This document shows positions 21,039 through 28,948 of a stretch of 48,707 nucleotides of DNA, piece by piece; the first letter of the stretch is position 1, and each line of letters begins with the position of its first letter. The position numbers were made by a program, and so were the translations under genes. The notes under the pieces are model-generated. The model saw only the letters and a program-made list of their open reading frames with translations, was not told the DNA's origin and made no database searches. The DNA is from Nitrosomonas sp. Its GTDB lineage: Bacteria > Pseudomonadota > Gammaproteobacteria > Burkholderiales > Nitrosomonadaceae. The stretch covers positions 1 through 48,707 of the forward strand of contig JADKHF010000026.1 in assembly GCA_016721865.1 (NCBI GenBank), in the 5' to 3' direction.

Positions 21039-21899
21039 TTAAGCAGCATTCCCTTTAGGATTGAGTCGCTGCCATATGATTGATGTTAAATCGGCTGAAT
21101 TTAATGTGTAGAAATGTAATCCGGGCGCACCTGCTTGTAATAATCGCTCGCAAAGATCAGTGACAATATCCAATCCAAAAGCTTGAATGGATATAATGTC
21201 ATCACTATAACCCTCAAGCTTCTTACGAATCCAGCGCGGAATTTCAGCACCACAAGTATCTGAAAACCGGATTAGTTGAGAGAAATTATTAATTGGCATA
21301 ATGCCAGGGACAATCGGAATATTCAAACCCGCTAAATCACACGACTCAACAAAATGATAATATGCATCAGCATTATAGAAATACTGAGTAATCGCAGAAT
21401 TGGCTCCCGTTTCAATTTTACGCTTGAAATTCTCGAAATCTGCTTGTGCAGAACGCGCTTGCGGGTGATACTCCGGGTAAGCAGCCACATCAATATGAAA
21501 CGAAGATCCGAATTCCTGCCGGATAAAAGCAACCAGTTCACTGGCATAACGAAACTCTCCAGCTTGTGCCATACCCGATGGCAAGTCGCCACGTAGTGCG
21601 ACAATATGCCGAATGCCTACCTGAGAGTATTTATCAAGAATAGCCCGGATATTCTGCTGAGTCGAACCAATGCAAGAAAGGTGAGGAGCGACAATATGCC
21701 CTTCTGCCTGAATTTCCAATACTGTTTCCAGTGTTCGTTCACGAGTTGAGCCACCTGCGCCAAAGGTTACAGAAAAGAATTTAGGATTATATTGAGCTAA
21801 TTGCTTACGTGTTAATCGGAGTTTTTCAATCCCCTTGGGGGTTTGAGGTGGGAAAAGTTCAAAGCTGAAGGCTGGGGAAAATTTCTTTTGTGATTCCAT
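21039..21899 (-). CDS. metF: Methylenetetrahydrofolate reductase
   Basis: Reduces 5,10-methylene-THF to 5-methyl-THF with FAD and NADH, providing the methyl group for methionine. It is a TIM-barrel protein with FSFELFPPQTPKGIEKL at the start, SVTFGAGGSTRERT, HIVALRGDLPSG and GIMPINNFSQL. The 286-residue length is normal. It is the third gene of the methyl-cycle cluster metK-ahcY-metF, about 150 bases after the repaired ahcY end. Confidence 0.96.
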   Translation of the reverse strand: MESQKKFSPAFSFELFPPQTPKGIEKLRLTRKQLAQYNPKFFSVTFGAGGSTRERTLETVLEIQAEGHIVAPHLSCIGSTQQNIRAILDKYSQVGIRHIVALRGDLPSGMAQAGEFRYASELVAFIRQEFGSSFHIDVAAYPEYHPQARSAQADFENFKRKIETGANSAITQYFYNADAYYHFVESCDLAGLNIPIVPGIMPINNFSQLIRFSDTCGAEIPRWIRKKLEGYSDDIISIQAFGLDIVTDLCERLLQAGAPGLHFYTLNSADLTSIIWQRLNPKGNAA

Positions 21900-22135
21900 C
21901 TTTACAAGTCTTTAGATTCAGAATTATTTCAATCCACATTAACACTAATACCGACCAGCTTTGTTTTATAACAAGCTATTTCTAAATGAGGGAATCATTC
22001 AAATTCATATAAATTCGAATGACTCTCCCGTTTCAGAAGGATTAAATGATTAATATCGATACATCGCTGGTTTATAGGGACCGTTCTTATCAAGACCTAG
22101 ATATTCTGCCTGCTCATCCGTTAATTCGGTGAGTT

Positions 22136-23482
22136 TTACCCTAACTTCCCAATGTGAAGGCGCGCTACTTTTTCATCCAATTGTTTTGGTAATACATAAA
22201 CATTTTTCTGATAATTTTCTCCATTCTGCCATAACTCCATCTGCGCCAATACTTGATTGGTGAATGAACTGGACATCACAAAGGAAGGATGCCCAGTGGC
22301 ACAACCCAGATTAACCAACCTTCCTTGTGTCAGAACAATGATGCGGCGTCCTGTTGGAAATATGACGTGATCAACCTGTGGCTTGATGTTTTCCCATTGA
22401 TATTTCTGGATAGATGCTATGTCGATTTCCGAATCGAAATGACCAATATTACAAACTATCGCTTGGTCTTTCATTCTCAGCATATGGTCATGTGCAATTA
22501 CTCGCAGATTACCAGTCGCTGTAACAAAAATATCCGCTTGATCACAGGCATCCTCCATTGTAACCACACGATACCCTTCCATCGCTGCTTGAAGCGCACA
22601 GATTGGGTCAATTTCAGTAATCCAGACCGTTGCGCCTAAACCACGTAATGACTGAGCACAACCCTTACCAACATCACCATACCCACAAACTACTGCAATT
22701 TTTCCAGCAATCATGACATCAGTAGCACGTTTGATACCGTCAACAAGTGATTCTCTGCAGCCGTAAAGATTGTCAAACTTTGATTTGGTCACAGAGTCAT
22801 TAACATTAAATGCTGGAAACGGAAGTTCTCCATTTTTATGCATTTCATATAAACGATGAACCCCTGTGGTGGTTTCTTCAGTAACACCACGTATTCTGGC
22901 AAGATTGTTCGAATACCAGTTAGGCTGTGAAGCCAGTTTATCTTTAATCGAAGCAAATAGTACAGTCTCTTCTTCGTTGGAAGGATTTGCAATAACTGAG
23001 GGATTTTTTTCAGCCTTAGCACCCAGAATCAGCAGTAAAGTCGCATCACCGCCATCATCCAAGATCATATTAGCGCCGCTAGGTTGTCCAGCGACAGTCC
23101 ATTCGAAGATCTGGTGAGCATATTCCCAGTAATCTTCCAGAGATTCTCCTTTATAGGCAAATACTGGTATATTCTTCGCAGCTATGGCTGCAGCTGCATG
23201 GTCCTGGGTAGAAAAAATATTGCAAGAAGCCCAGCGTACTTCAGCACCCAATGCTACTAATGTTTCAATCAGCACGGCGGTTTGTATCGTCATATGCAAA
23301 GAACCCGCGATACGTGCACCAGCCAATGGTTTCTGATTTGCATACTCTTTACGCAATGCCATTAAACCCGGCATTTCTGTTTCGGCAATAGCTATTTCTT
23401 TACGTCCCCATTCAGCCAATGAAATATCAGAAACTTTATAGTCAGTAAAAAATCCACCATTTGGATTAAGCACAGCGTTCAT
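22136..23482 (-). CDS. ahcY: S-adenosylhomocysteinase, frameshifted near the C-terminus
   Basis: Hydrolyses S-adenosylhomocysteine to adenosine and homocysteine with bound NAD. I chose the ATG at 23482 (MNAVLNPNGGFFTDYKVSD), which has a strong GAGGAG site; longer frames run back into the riboswitch. Visible are FSTQDHAAAAIA, the NAD loop VCGYGDVGKGCAQSLRG and FDSEIDI. The frame ends at 22136 after HIGKLG, giving 448 residues. One base further, the next frame reads VKLTELTDEQAEYLGLDKNG then PYKPAMYRY and stops at 22050, the normal ending and normal length of about 477. The missing tail carries the Lys and Tyr that reach the NAD of the neighbouring subunit, so the encoded form should be impaired unless this is a read error in the GGG run. 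Confidence 0.93.
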   Translation of the reverse strand: MNAVLNPNGGFFTDYKVSDISLAEWGRKEIAIAETEMPGLMALRKEYANQKPLAGARIAGSLHMTIQTAVLIETLVALGAEVRWASCNIFSTQDHAAAAIAAKNIPVFAYKGESLEDYWEYAHQIFEWTVAGQPSGANMILDDGGDATLLLILGAKAEKNPSVIANPSNEEETVLFASIKDKLASQPNWYSNNLARIRGVTEETTTGVHRLYEMHKNGELPFPAFNVNDSVTKSKFDNLYGCRESLVDGIKRATDVMIAGKIAVVCGYGDVGKGCAQSLRGLGATVWITEIDPICALQAAMEGYRVVTMEDACDQADIFVTATGNLRVIAHDHMLRMKDQAIVCNIGHFDSEIDIASIQKYQWENIKPQVDHVIFPTGRRIIVLTQGRLVNLGCATGHPSFVMSSSFTNQVLAQMELWQNGENYQKNVYVLPKQLDEKVARLHIGKLG

Positions 23483-23505
23483 AATCTTCTCCTCAAAATA
23501 TGAAC

Positions 23506-23573
23506 GAGCGCCGTTGTAACAAAACCCGTCTATGTTGAGCCTCACGGAAGAAACCGTTGCAGCGCTCCTCAAC
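23506..23573 (-). promoter_or_regulatory. S-adenosylhomocysteine (SAH) riboswitch
   Basis: On the - strand the leader starts GTTGAGGAGCGCTGCAACGG and later has AGGCTCAAC and AACGGCGCTC. P1 pairs GTTGAG with CTCAAC, P2 pairs AACGG with the CCGT segment, and GGCGCTC can pair with GAGCGCT as the pseudoknot. This is the arrangement of the SAH riboswitch known upstream of ahcY in proteobacteria. It ends 23 bases before the ahcY ATG, close to the GAGGAG ribosome site. Binding of SAH normally turns the downstream gene on. Confidence 0.93.
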
Positions 23574-23626
23574 ACAGTGGAACAATCAATTATCGCCTAC
23601 TATTGTCGGCACTTTTTACTAAAAAT

Positions 23627-24790
23627 TTATATACTAGCATCAGCACGAAGTTGGGCAGCCTTATCCGTAGTTTCCCAGGTAAAATCAGGATCTTCACGAC
23701 CAAAATGTCCATATGCTGCTGTTTTTGCGTAGATAGGACGTAACAGATTAAGCGCATGAATAATGCCGCGAGGGCGCAAATCAAAATGCTTTTCAATTAA
23801 TTGAACAATTTTTTCATCTGAAATCTTGCCTGTACCGAACGTATTGACCATCAATGAAACGGGTCTTGCAACACCAATAGCATATGCAACCTGCACTTCA
23901 CATTTGCTGGCAATCCCAGCCGCTACAATATTCTTTGCAACGTAGCGTCCGGCATAGGTCGCTGATCGATCGACTTTAGAGGGGTCTTTACCAGAAAAAG
24001 CACCGCCACCATGATGTGCAGCACCGCCATAACTATCGACAATAATTTTGCGGCCTGTTAAACCACAGTCACCCATCGGGCCACCTACAACAAAACGACC
24101 CGTTGGATTTACCAGATACTTAATGTGATCGCTGATGAGTTCAGCAGGTAATACTGGCTTAATAATTTCTTCGATAACGGCTTCGGTCAATGCCTGATGT
24201 GAGATATCAGGATCATGTTGTGTTGAAATCACAACAGTCTCAATACCTTGTGGTCTACCATTCAAATATCGCACTGAAACTTGCGATTTGGCATCGGGAC
24301 GCAGCCAAGCTAATTTACCCTTTTTCCTCAGTTCAGCTTGGCGTTCAACTAAACGATGCGCATAAAAAATTGGCATTGGCATCAATTGTGGTGTTTCATC
24401 GCAAGCGTACCCGAACATAAGCCCCTGGTCACCTGCCCCTTGCTCCATTTCCTCTTCTTTGGTACGGTCAACCCCTTGTGCAATATCCGGCGATTGTTTG
24501 TTAAAAGCCGTTAGAACTGCGCATGTAGTAGAATCAAAACCGATATTCGAACTGGTATAACCAATATTCTTAACTGTTTCTCGTGCAATAATGTTGTAAT
24601 CAACAGAAGCATGTGTTGTTATCTCACCCGATAGCACAATTAAACCAGTACTGCATAATGTTTCACAAGCAACCCGCGCGTTGGCATCTTGACTTAGGAT
24701 CGCATCCAATACAGCATCAGAAATTTGATCAGCCACTTTGTCAGGGTGCCCTTCAGAAACAGACTCAGAAGTAAAAAGATATTCACTCAT
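23627..24790 (-). CDS. metK: S-adenosylmethionine synthetase
   Basis: Makes SAM from ATP and methionine. It starts MSEYLFTSESVSEGHPDKVA with the ATP-binding GHPDK. GAGDQGLMFGYA, DCGLTGRKIIVDSYGG and GGGAFSGKDPSKVDRSA are the other signatures. The 387-residue length is standard. It lies 54 bases upstream of the SAH riboswitch, so metK and ahcY may share a transcript while ahcY has its own RNA control. No SAM riboswitch is apparent in the metK leader. Confidence 0.97.
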   Translation of the reverse strand: MSEYLFTSESVSEGHPDKVADQISDAVLDAILSQDANARVACETLCSTGLIVLSGEITTHASVDYNIIARETVKNIGYTSSNIGFDSTTCAVLTAFNKQSPDIAQGVDRTKEEEMEQGAGDQGLMFGYACDETPQLMPMPIFYAHRLVERQAELRKKGKLAWLRPDAKSQVSVRYLNGRPQGIETVVISTQHDPDISHQALTEAVIEEIIKPVLPAELISDHIKYLVNPTGRFVVGGPMGDCGLTGRKIIVDSYGGAAHHGGGAFSGKDPSKVDRSATYAGRYVAKNIVAAGIASKCEVQVAYAIGVARPVSLMVNTFGTGKISDEKIVQLIEKHFDLRPRGIIHALNLLRPIYAKTAAYGHFGREDPDFTWETTDKAAQLRADASI

Positions 24791-25220
24791 AGTTTTTAAT
24801 CTATCATAATTAACGAAAGTCTTTGAGTATACCCGATTGTGTAAATAGCGGAGTAATAATGTACACCATTAAAGCGCGCTTATTTCCGGTAATCGCGGAG
24901 TGATTATTAGTGTACCAGTCCAAGCTTGGAAGCGCATGAAGTACAAGGCGGAAAAATGTAATTTAACCTAAATCCTCAGTTGCAGTTTATGTCAGAAACG
25001 ACTAGAACTAACTATAGATAAAGGCTTCCGGCTAAAAATATAAACTGCTCCTCAGTTGCTTTAAACAAGCTGAAAGCATGGTATAGAAACACTTTCAGCT
25101 GATTTTGACTTTTTATTAAAATTTCAACCGGCTGGTGATGATAAAAATCTTGCAAAACACCTAAATCTATTGGATTCTAGAGCGATTAAGAGACTTCAAC
25201 TGAGAAAAATAGGATTAATC
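24791..25220. other. Intergenic region with short repeats between metK and the dioxygenase-like gene
   Basis: No gene is seen in about 430 bases between divergent genes. GCAGTTTAT at 24982-24990 is matched by the inverted ATAAACTGC at 25040-25048, and CCTCAGTTGC-like sequence occurs beside both. This could be a structured transcript or a small repeat. A TATACT at about 24828 on the metK strand may be a -10 box, but I see no good -35. Confidence 0.35.
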
Positions 25221-25544
25221 ATGCAAACATACCATGGCCATATTTATTTTTCAGAAAACGAAATCGAGCTTGCAGCGACAGTCCGGGAAAATCTTGCGAA
25301 AGCTATTCCACAATTGACCTACATCGGCAAGCTGATTCCAAAACAAATTGGACCGCATACCAAGCCCATGTTTGAAATCCATATCCCGTCATCAGAGATC
25401 AACGAAGCCACACGCATAATAGATGAAAAACGGCAAGGTCTTTCGGTGTTAATTCATCCTGTACAAGAAAATGAATTGGAAGCCCATACCATTTGTGCGA
25501 AATGGTTAGGTGAAGAGCTTCCGCTAGATTTAAAGATATTGTAG
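25221..25544 (+). CDS. DOPA 4,5-dioxygenase-family protein
   Basis: The 107-residue protein has the layout of the DOPA 4,5-dioxygenase family (PF08883): an N-terminal YHGHIYF with a metal-type His, GPHTKPMFEIHI, LSVLIHPVQ and HTICAKWLGE. Members are small non-haem enzymes or enzyme-like proteins, often of unknown bacterial substrate. I chose MQTYHGHIYF at 25221 because homology begins there; the longer frame from 25170 adds an unlike leader. It is a lone + strand gene, divergent from metK. Confidence 0.85.
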   Translation: MQTYHGHIYFSENEIELAATVRENLAKAIPQLTYIGKLIPKQIGPHTKPMFEIHIPSSEINEATRIIDEKRQGLSVLIHPVQENELEAHTICAKWLGEELPLDLKIL

Positions 25545-25670
25545 TTTAATTAATTTCTGAGCAAGTCCATCGACAAGCTCAGAACGAACAATAAGATGTG
25601 GATTCTGTTTGTGGCAACCTTGTCGAACCATGAAAAAATCAACTTTTTCAGTGCCCCCTAACTGAATCAT

Positions 25671-25856
25671 TCAATCATCCGTTGAAGATTTTCTCTGTTC
25701 TGTCTGTTTTTTCCATTTGTCGTAACAATCAAGACCGCAGTAGTATACGATGTAATCAGTTGCCTTAACGCTCGTTGCTTCAGATAGCGGAATTTCTTTG
25801 AAACATACCTCACAAGCCACTTTTTCCGGCTCAATTATTTTCTTTTGCTCAATCAT
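25671..25856 (-). CDS. Small CxxC protein (DUF3330-like)
   Basis: A 61-residue protein with CEVCFKEIPLSEA and YYCGLDCYDKW, four cysteines in a CxxC...CGLDC pattern suited to binding one zinc. This resembles the DUF3330 family. The ATG at 25856 (MIEQKKIIEPE) is preceded by AGGAGA at a good distance, so it is preferred to the in-frame start at 25883. Function is not known. It follows the glycine-zipper lipoprotein on the same strand. Confidence 0.7.
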   Translation of the reverse strand: MIEQKKIIEPEKVACEVCFKEIPLSEATSVKATDYIVYYCGLDCYDKWKKQTEQRKSSTDD

Positions 25857-25982
25857 TTCAGAATCTCCTGACGAAAACACCACCTAATTATCGCGGAGGC
25901 GGTGGCGGTGGACTGCCCGGCGGAGGTGGTGGCGGCATAAAATTTTCCGATGGTTTAGAAATCTTAGGACCGGCACCACTAT

Positions 25983-26432
25983 TCACAGGAGATCACTGGT
26001 GAATCTTCCCGAAACAGGAACACGATGACCTTTTGCATACATGCATTGAATATAACTGATGTCATAACGCTGCTGGCCAATATACCCTGAAGTTGTCGCA
26101 GTACTTGAGCCTACAGCGCTACCCGCCAAAAGCCCTGTAGCTGCACCAATCGCGGCCCCTTGCCCACCACCCAACGCAGCCCCCGCAGCAGCACCGAGCC
26201 CGGTTCCTATCGCCGCGCTTTCGACACCACTGGTTTGGATTGATTGCTGCGGTGTTGTGCCGCCAATTTGTTGAAAGGCATATTCCCTGCATTCATAATC
26301 ATCAGCGCGGAACTGCTCAAAGCTTTTGTCGGAACCCGGCAGTGTCATAACACTTGGGCCTGTCGGCATACTGACACAGGCGGCAAGTATGCCAGACATC
26401 GATAACATGAATAATCTGTTCTGCATAAACAT
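25983..26432 (-). CDS. Glycine-zipper lipoprotein, proline-rich tail out of frame
   Basis: It starts MFMQNRLFMLSMSGILAACV, a signal peptide with lipobox LAAC. At about residues 70-110 lies a glycine zipper (GTGLGAAAGAALGGGQGAAI then GAATGLLAGSAVG), which packs against or inserts into membranes. YDISYIQCMYAKGHRVPVSG follows. The frame ends at 25983, but one base over, the reading continues PVNSGAGPKISKPSENFMPP into an almost pure proline stretch and stops at 25888. A lost C in the CTCC run would explain this, so the native protein probably had a poly-proline tail of about 31 residues more. Confidence 0.75.
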   Translation of the reverse strand: MFMQNRLFMLSMSGILAACVSMPTGPSVMTLPGSDKSFEQFRADDYECREYAFQQIGGTTPQQSIQTSGVESAAIGTGLGAAAGAALGGGQGAAIGAATGLLAGSAVGSSTATTSGYIGQQRYDISYIQCMYAKGHRVPVSGRFTSDLL

Positions 26433-26448
26433 GCTTGACCTCTTTGCG

Positions 26449-26856
26449 TTATTGTCCAGGCGGTTGCGGTGCTACCTGCAACCAGCCTCCCGGACAATTC
26501 TTGACATAGGGATAATAACCATCCGGGTTCTGGCAATAGTACCAATAACTGGTTTGCGGCTGAACTGGCTGAGCCTGTTGTTGTATATAGACTGGCGGCG
26601 TGGTCGGCACGATTACCGTTGGGGGGTAATAATAAGCGCGCGGATAGTAGAAGGGATAACCATATCCGCCCCAGCCATATCCACCAAACCCATAACCCCC
26701 ATACCCATAACCCCCATACCCGTATCTGCCATAGAATCCTGGCCCGTAATAACCCAACCCAATACTATAGTAACTATGGCTATGTGCCCAAAGAGAATGG
26801 CCTGCAAGTATCGAAAAAAGCGCGATTGCCACATACATGAGTTTAATATTCCGCAT
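26449..26856 (-). CDS. Exported Gly/Tyr-rich protein
   Basis: From the ATG at 26856, MRNIKLMYVAIALFSILAGH is a signal peptide ending near LWAHSHS. The mature protein opens with tandem YGGYG-type repeats (about 40 residues of Gly, Tyr, Phe and Trp), then PPTVIVPTTPPVYIQQQ, and a conserved-looking end, YWYYCQNPDGYYPYVKNC then PGGWLQV, with two cysteines. The ending resembles a small domain seen in other exported proteins of this kind. The function is unknown. It is 16 bases upstream of the glycine-zipper lipoprotein, so the two are probably co-transcribed and both act in the envelope. Confidence 0.75.
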   Translation of the reverse strand: MRNIKLMYVAIALFSILAGHSLWAHSHSYYSIGLGYYGPGFYGRYGYGGYGYGGYGFGGYGWGGYGYPFYYPRAYYYPPTVIVPTTPPVYIQQQAQPVQPQTSYWYYCQNPDGYYPYVKNCPGGWLQVAPQPPGQ

Positions 26857-26962
26857 AGAAATCCCACTGAGAATTTGCAATGTAATTATTAATAATTGGA
26901 CTAATACATTACCTCAGAATTCCATTCACCTGGAAAATACCAGAATCGGCCTGTTAATCAAG

Positions 26963-27094
26963 TTAGTCTTTCCCAAGCAAATCGCGGCTATAACCCGCCA
27001 AGGCGGTGGCAGTCCATTCCATCGGTTCACACAGTGCCTGATAAGGCAACAACACGGAAACGGGGGGCAGATTTTGTATTAATTCATCTGCCAT
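26963..27094 (-). CDS. Possible small protein, 43 residues
   Basis: The - strand reads MADELIQNLPPVSVLLPYQA, then LCEPMEWTATALAGYSRDLL and GKD, stopping at 26963. The composition looks protein-like, the frame stays open a further 13 codons upstream, and nothing else fills this 320-base gap (26881-27200). I recognise no family. It could be a real short gene or a remnant. Confidence 0.35.
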   Translation of the reverse strand: MADELIQNLPPVSVLLPYQALCEPMEWTATALAGYSRDLLGKD

Positions 27095-27200
27095 TCTTGT
27101 AATCTCATTCACAAGTAAATTGAATACAACTCACGACTGTAGATTCGCACGGCGACATGTAGCAACCATCAAGATTAATTGTGGACTTTGTTGTATTGCT

Positions 27201-27707
27201 TCATGGGTTGTCATTGATTTCGTGCTTCATTTTGTCTTTTAAATGCGGAAAGTGCACATTTATGTAGTCATGCACTGTTTGATACAGCGCTCTCATCTGT
27301 GATGCTCCTTCCATAAATCGGTTGATCGCACTGATTCGCAATTCTGGGTCATCCGGGTATTCGTGCGCAATCGCATTGCGGGCAACGCAAAGTTTTTTCC
27401 ATTCTTCTGTAGATGGAATTGCACCAATACGTTCAAGCCGATTTAATTTTTCGACAAAGGTAGAATTCGCGGCTATCGGTTCCTGTGCCAGCACCAGTAT
27501 CAAAGGCAAAACCTTGTCTCCCATTGAGTCCTGCAATTTGGCAAAGCGATAAGCGATTTGATCAAGAATCCGCAGGGTATCTTTATCTATTTCGGCCCTG
27601 GCGGATAAAGGAAGGTGTTTCTGTATGTCCACTAAGCCCTGATTAAGCACTTCCGCATGAATTTCACATTCAGCCAGATATATTAGCATTGACTGTTCCG
27701 GCGTCAT
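27201..27707 (-). CDS. HEPN-domain toxin of MNT/HEPN pair 1
   Basis: A helical 168-residue protein with RFAKLQDSMGDKVLPLIL in the middle and RNAIAHEYPDD near residue 117. R-x4-H-x-Y is the HEPN ribonuclease motif; its tyrosine is the residue modified by the partner MNT enzyme in characterised MntA-HepT systems. It overlaps the upstream MNT gene by four bases. It belongs to the same subgroup as the HEPN genes at 29816 and 33710 (shared LQDx3GDK and LNR.E..G.I.S blocks), rather than the DUF86-like type. Confidence 0.85.
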   Translation of the reverse strand: MTPEQSMLIYLAECEIHAEVLNQGLVDIQKHLPLSARAEIDKDTLRILDQIAYRFAKLQDSMGDKVLPLILVLAQEPIAANSTFVEKLNRLERIGAIPSTEEWKKLCVARNAIAHEYPDDPELRISAINRFMEGASQMRALYQTVHDYINVHFPHLKDKMKHEINDNP

Positions 27708-28015
27708 ATTTGCACACCTTCTTGCCTGGCAATATGATAGATCGGCATGTCAAAGGAGGATTGTCGGCGTTTGACAATGATGTCTATCTTTTCATCCTCA
27801 AATGGACCACTACTTTGCAGCTGCGTAATCATGTCAATTTTGCTCGATATAATTTCGTCAGGATTGGTAAGTGATGTTTCAATCAGGAAATCATAATCCC
27901 CGCCTTTTTTCTCATCATCAACGCAGGAGCCGAATAGCCACAGCTTTGCATCCTCTCCAAAATAACTGCGGGAAAGGGCCTTCACGATACTCAATTGGTT
28001 GGCAGTGATTCTCAT
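27704..28015 (-). CDS. MNT nucleotidyltransferase antitoxin of pair 1
   Basis: A 103-residue minimal nucleotidyltransferase. The motif LFGSCVDDEKKGGDYDFLIE has GS followed by two aspartates (D-x-D), and KIDIIVKR supplies the third acidic residue. These enzymes transfer AMP from ATP to the HEPN partner and silence it. The end PIYHIARQEGVQI is shared with pairs 4 and 5. The start is MRITANQLSIV. Confidence 0.87.
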   Translation of the reverse strand: MRITANQLSIVKALSRSYFGEDAKLWLFGSCVDDEKKGGDYDFLIETSLTNPDEIISSKIDMITQLQSSGPFEDEKIDIIVKRRQSSFDMPIYHIARQEGVQI

Positions 28016-28081
28016 TGAATCCAGAGGATTGGGATCAAACCTTGCATAAAAATCAATGGGGACATCATCTATTTCCTATGC

Positions 28082-28357
28082 TTATCTTAAAAAGAATTTT
28101 GTGAAAGGGATATTTAACCCGGATATTGCATGAATTGCACACGCCCGCACTTTTTCATTTTTTGTTTTTAATAGATGCCTGGTCTTACCAATTGCATTCT
28201 CAATAATAATCTGCAGGGCATGAAACATGGCTTGTTCTTCTATCAGGGAGAGATCCGAATTTTGCATAAGCTTGTTGCGCAATTCTTTCAGCAGCTTGCC
28301 ATTTCTTTCCGCAAGCTTTTCTGTTTCCTTCTGATACAGCTCAAGATACATGATCAA
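28082..28357 (-). pseudogene. Truncated HEPN (DUF86/HepT-like) protein of pair 2
   Basis: The start MIMYLELYQKETEKLAERNG and FHALQIIIENAIGKTRHLLK match the DUF86/HepT type, different from the other pairs. The reading degenerates after KTKNEKV and stops at 28082. No R-x4-H-x-Y motif is found in any frame before the next gene at 28015, so the catalytic region appears deleted. It overlaps its MNT partner by 17 bases, or 11 if translation starts at MYLEL. Confidence 0.75.
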
Positions 28358-28766
28358 GGTTCCAGTAATAGTCTTCCAAATTGGCCCATACTCTTTGGTA
28401 AAAAATTGCCAATGCCAAACTGTTCTGCCCAGTCAAGGGGATTCCTTCATCAACGACTGTGGCATTAATACTCAGTCCGCCACGATACAAATCAACAAGA
28501 TCAATGTTGTCGTCGTTTGTTGCCAGGGCCCGTGAGAGAAGGTGCCTGATCTCTTCCTGTTTACCTAAATTTTCCCAGCCATTGGTGTTGTCTTTGAATA
28601 AGATGGCGATACCCCAGTCACTCTGTTCATGGCTATCACCTCGTGCTTTGCTGCCAAACAGAAATGAAAGGGCTATGTCGTCACGCAAACTTAAGGTTTT
28701 CTGCAAAATCATCAAAGAATTACCTACTGGTTCATGAGTCATGCTCTTCGGTCTTTTATTCTCCAC
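28341..28766 (-). CDS. MNT nucleotidyltransferase of pair 2, catalytic Asp replaced
   Basis: A 141-residue protein with SFLFGSKARGDSHEQSDWGI. The family form is GS-x10-D-x-D, but the second aspartate is glycine here (DWG). That residue binds metal, so the enzyme is predicted to be inactive. Its partner HEPN gene is truncated, so toxin and antitoxin seem to have decayed together. The start could be 28766 or 28742 (MTHEPVGN). Confidence 0.78.
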   Translation of the reverse strand: MENKRPKSMTHEPVGNSLMILQKTLSLRDDIALSFLFGSKARGDSHEQSDWGIAILFKDNTNGWENLGKQEEIRHLLSRALATNDDNIDLVDLYRGGLSINATVVDEGIPLTGQNSLALAIFYQRVWANLEDYYWNLDHVS

Positions 28767-28792
28767 TTACAGTCTTCTGGCATTATCATTAG

Positions 28793-28932
28793 CAGGCCGT
28801 TGAAAAACTATCTGCGTTGCCGCTGCGGTGTTAAAAACAGGCTCAAAATGCTCATTTATTAAGCATAAACTGCGCTTTTTCGCCTGTTTTTGCCTTGTAT
28901 CGACTGCCTCGAAAACGTTTTTCAACGGCCTG
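28793..28932. repeat. MITE-like element, family A, copy 1 (140 bp)
   Basis: It begins CAGGCCGTTGAAAAAC and ends GTTTTTCAACGGCCTG, perfect terminal inverted repeats. A nearly identical copy in reverse orientation is at 37180-37319, with about three mismatches over 140 bp. It has no coding capacity of its own. Flanking TTAG occurs on both sides. Confidence 0.88.
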
Positions 28933-28948
28933 TTAGTTATTCTTTTCA

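Noticed and set aside
23483..23575. N-terminal extension of AhcY by 31 residues
   Set aside because: These codons are the SAH riboswitch and ribosome site; family homology starts at the ATG at 23482.
25888..25970. GGAGGCGGTGGCGGTGG-type run as a G-quadruplex or tandem-repeat locus
   Set aside because: On the - strand it is the proline-codon tail of the glycine-zipper lipoprotein, which explains the composition.
28793..28932. Conserved 61- and 74-residue frames across the 140-bp element read as a small gene
   Set aside because: The same peptide appears in both copies only because the DNA is a repeat; it has no ribosome site and the frame runs through the terminal inverted repeats.
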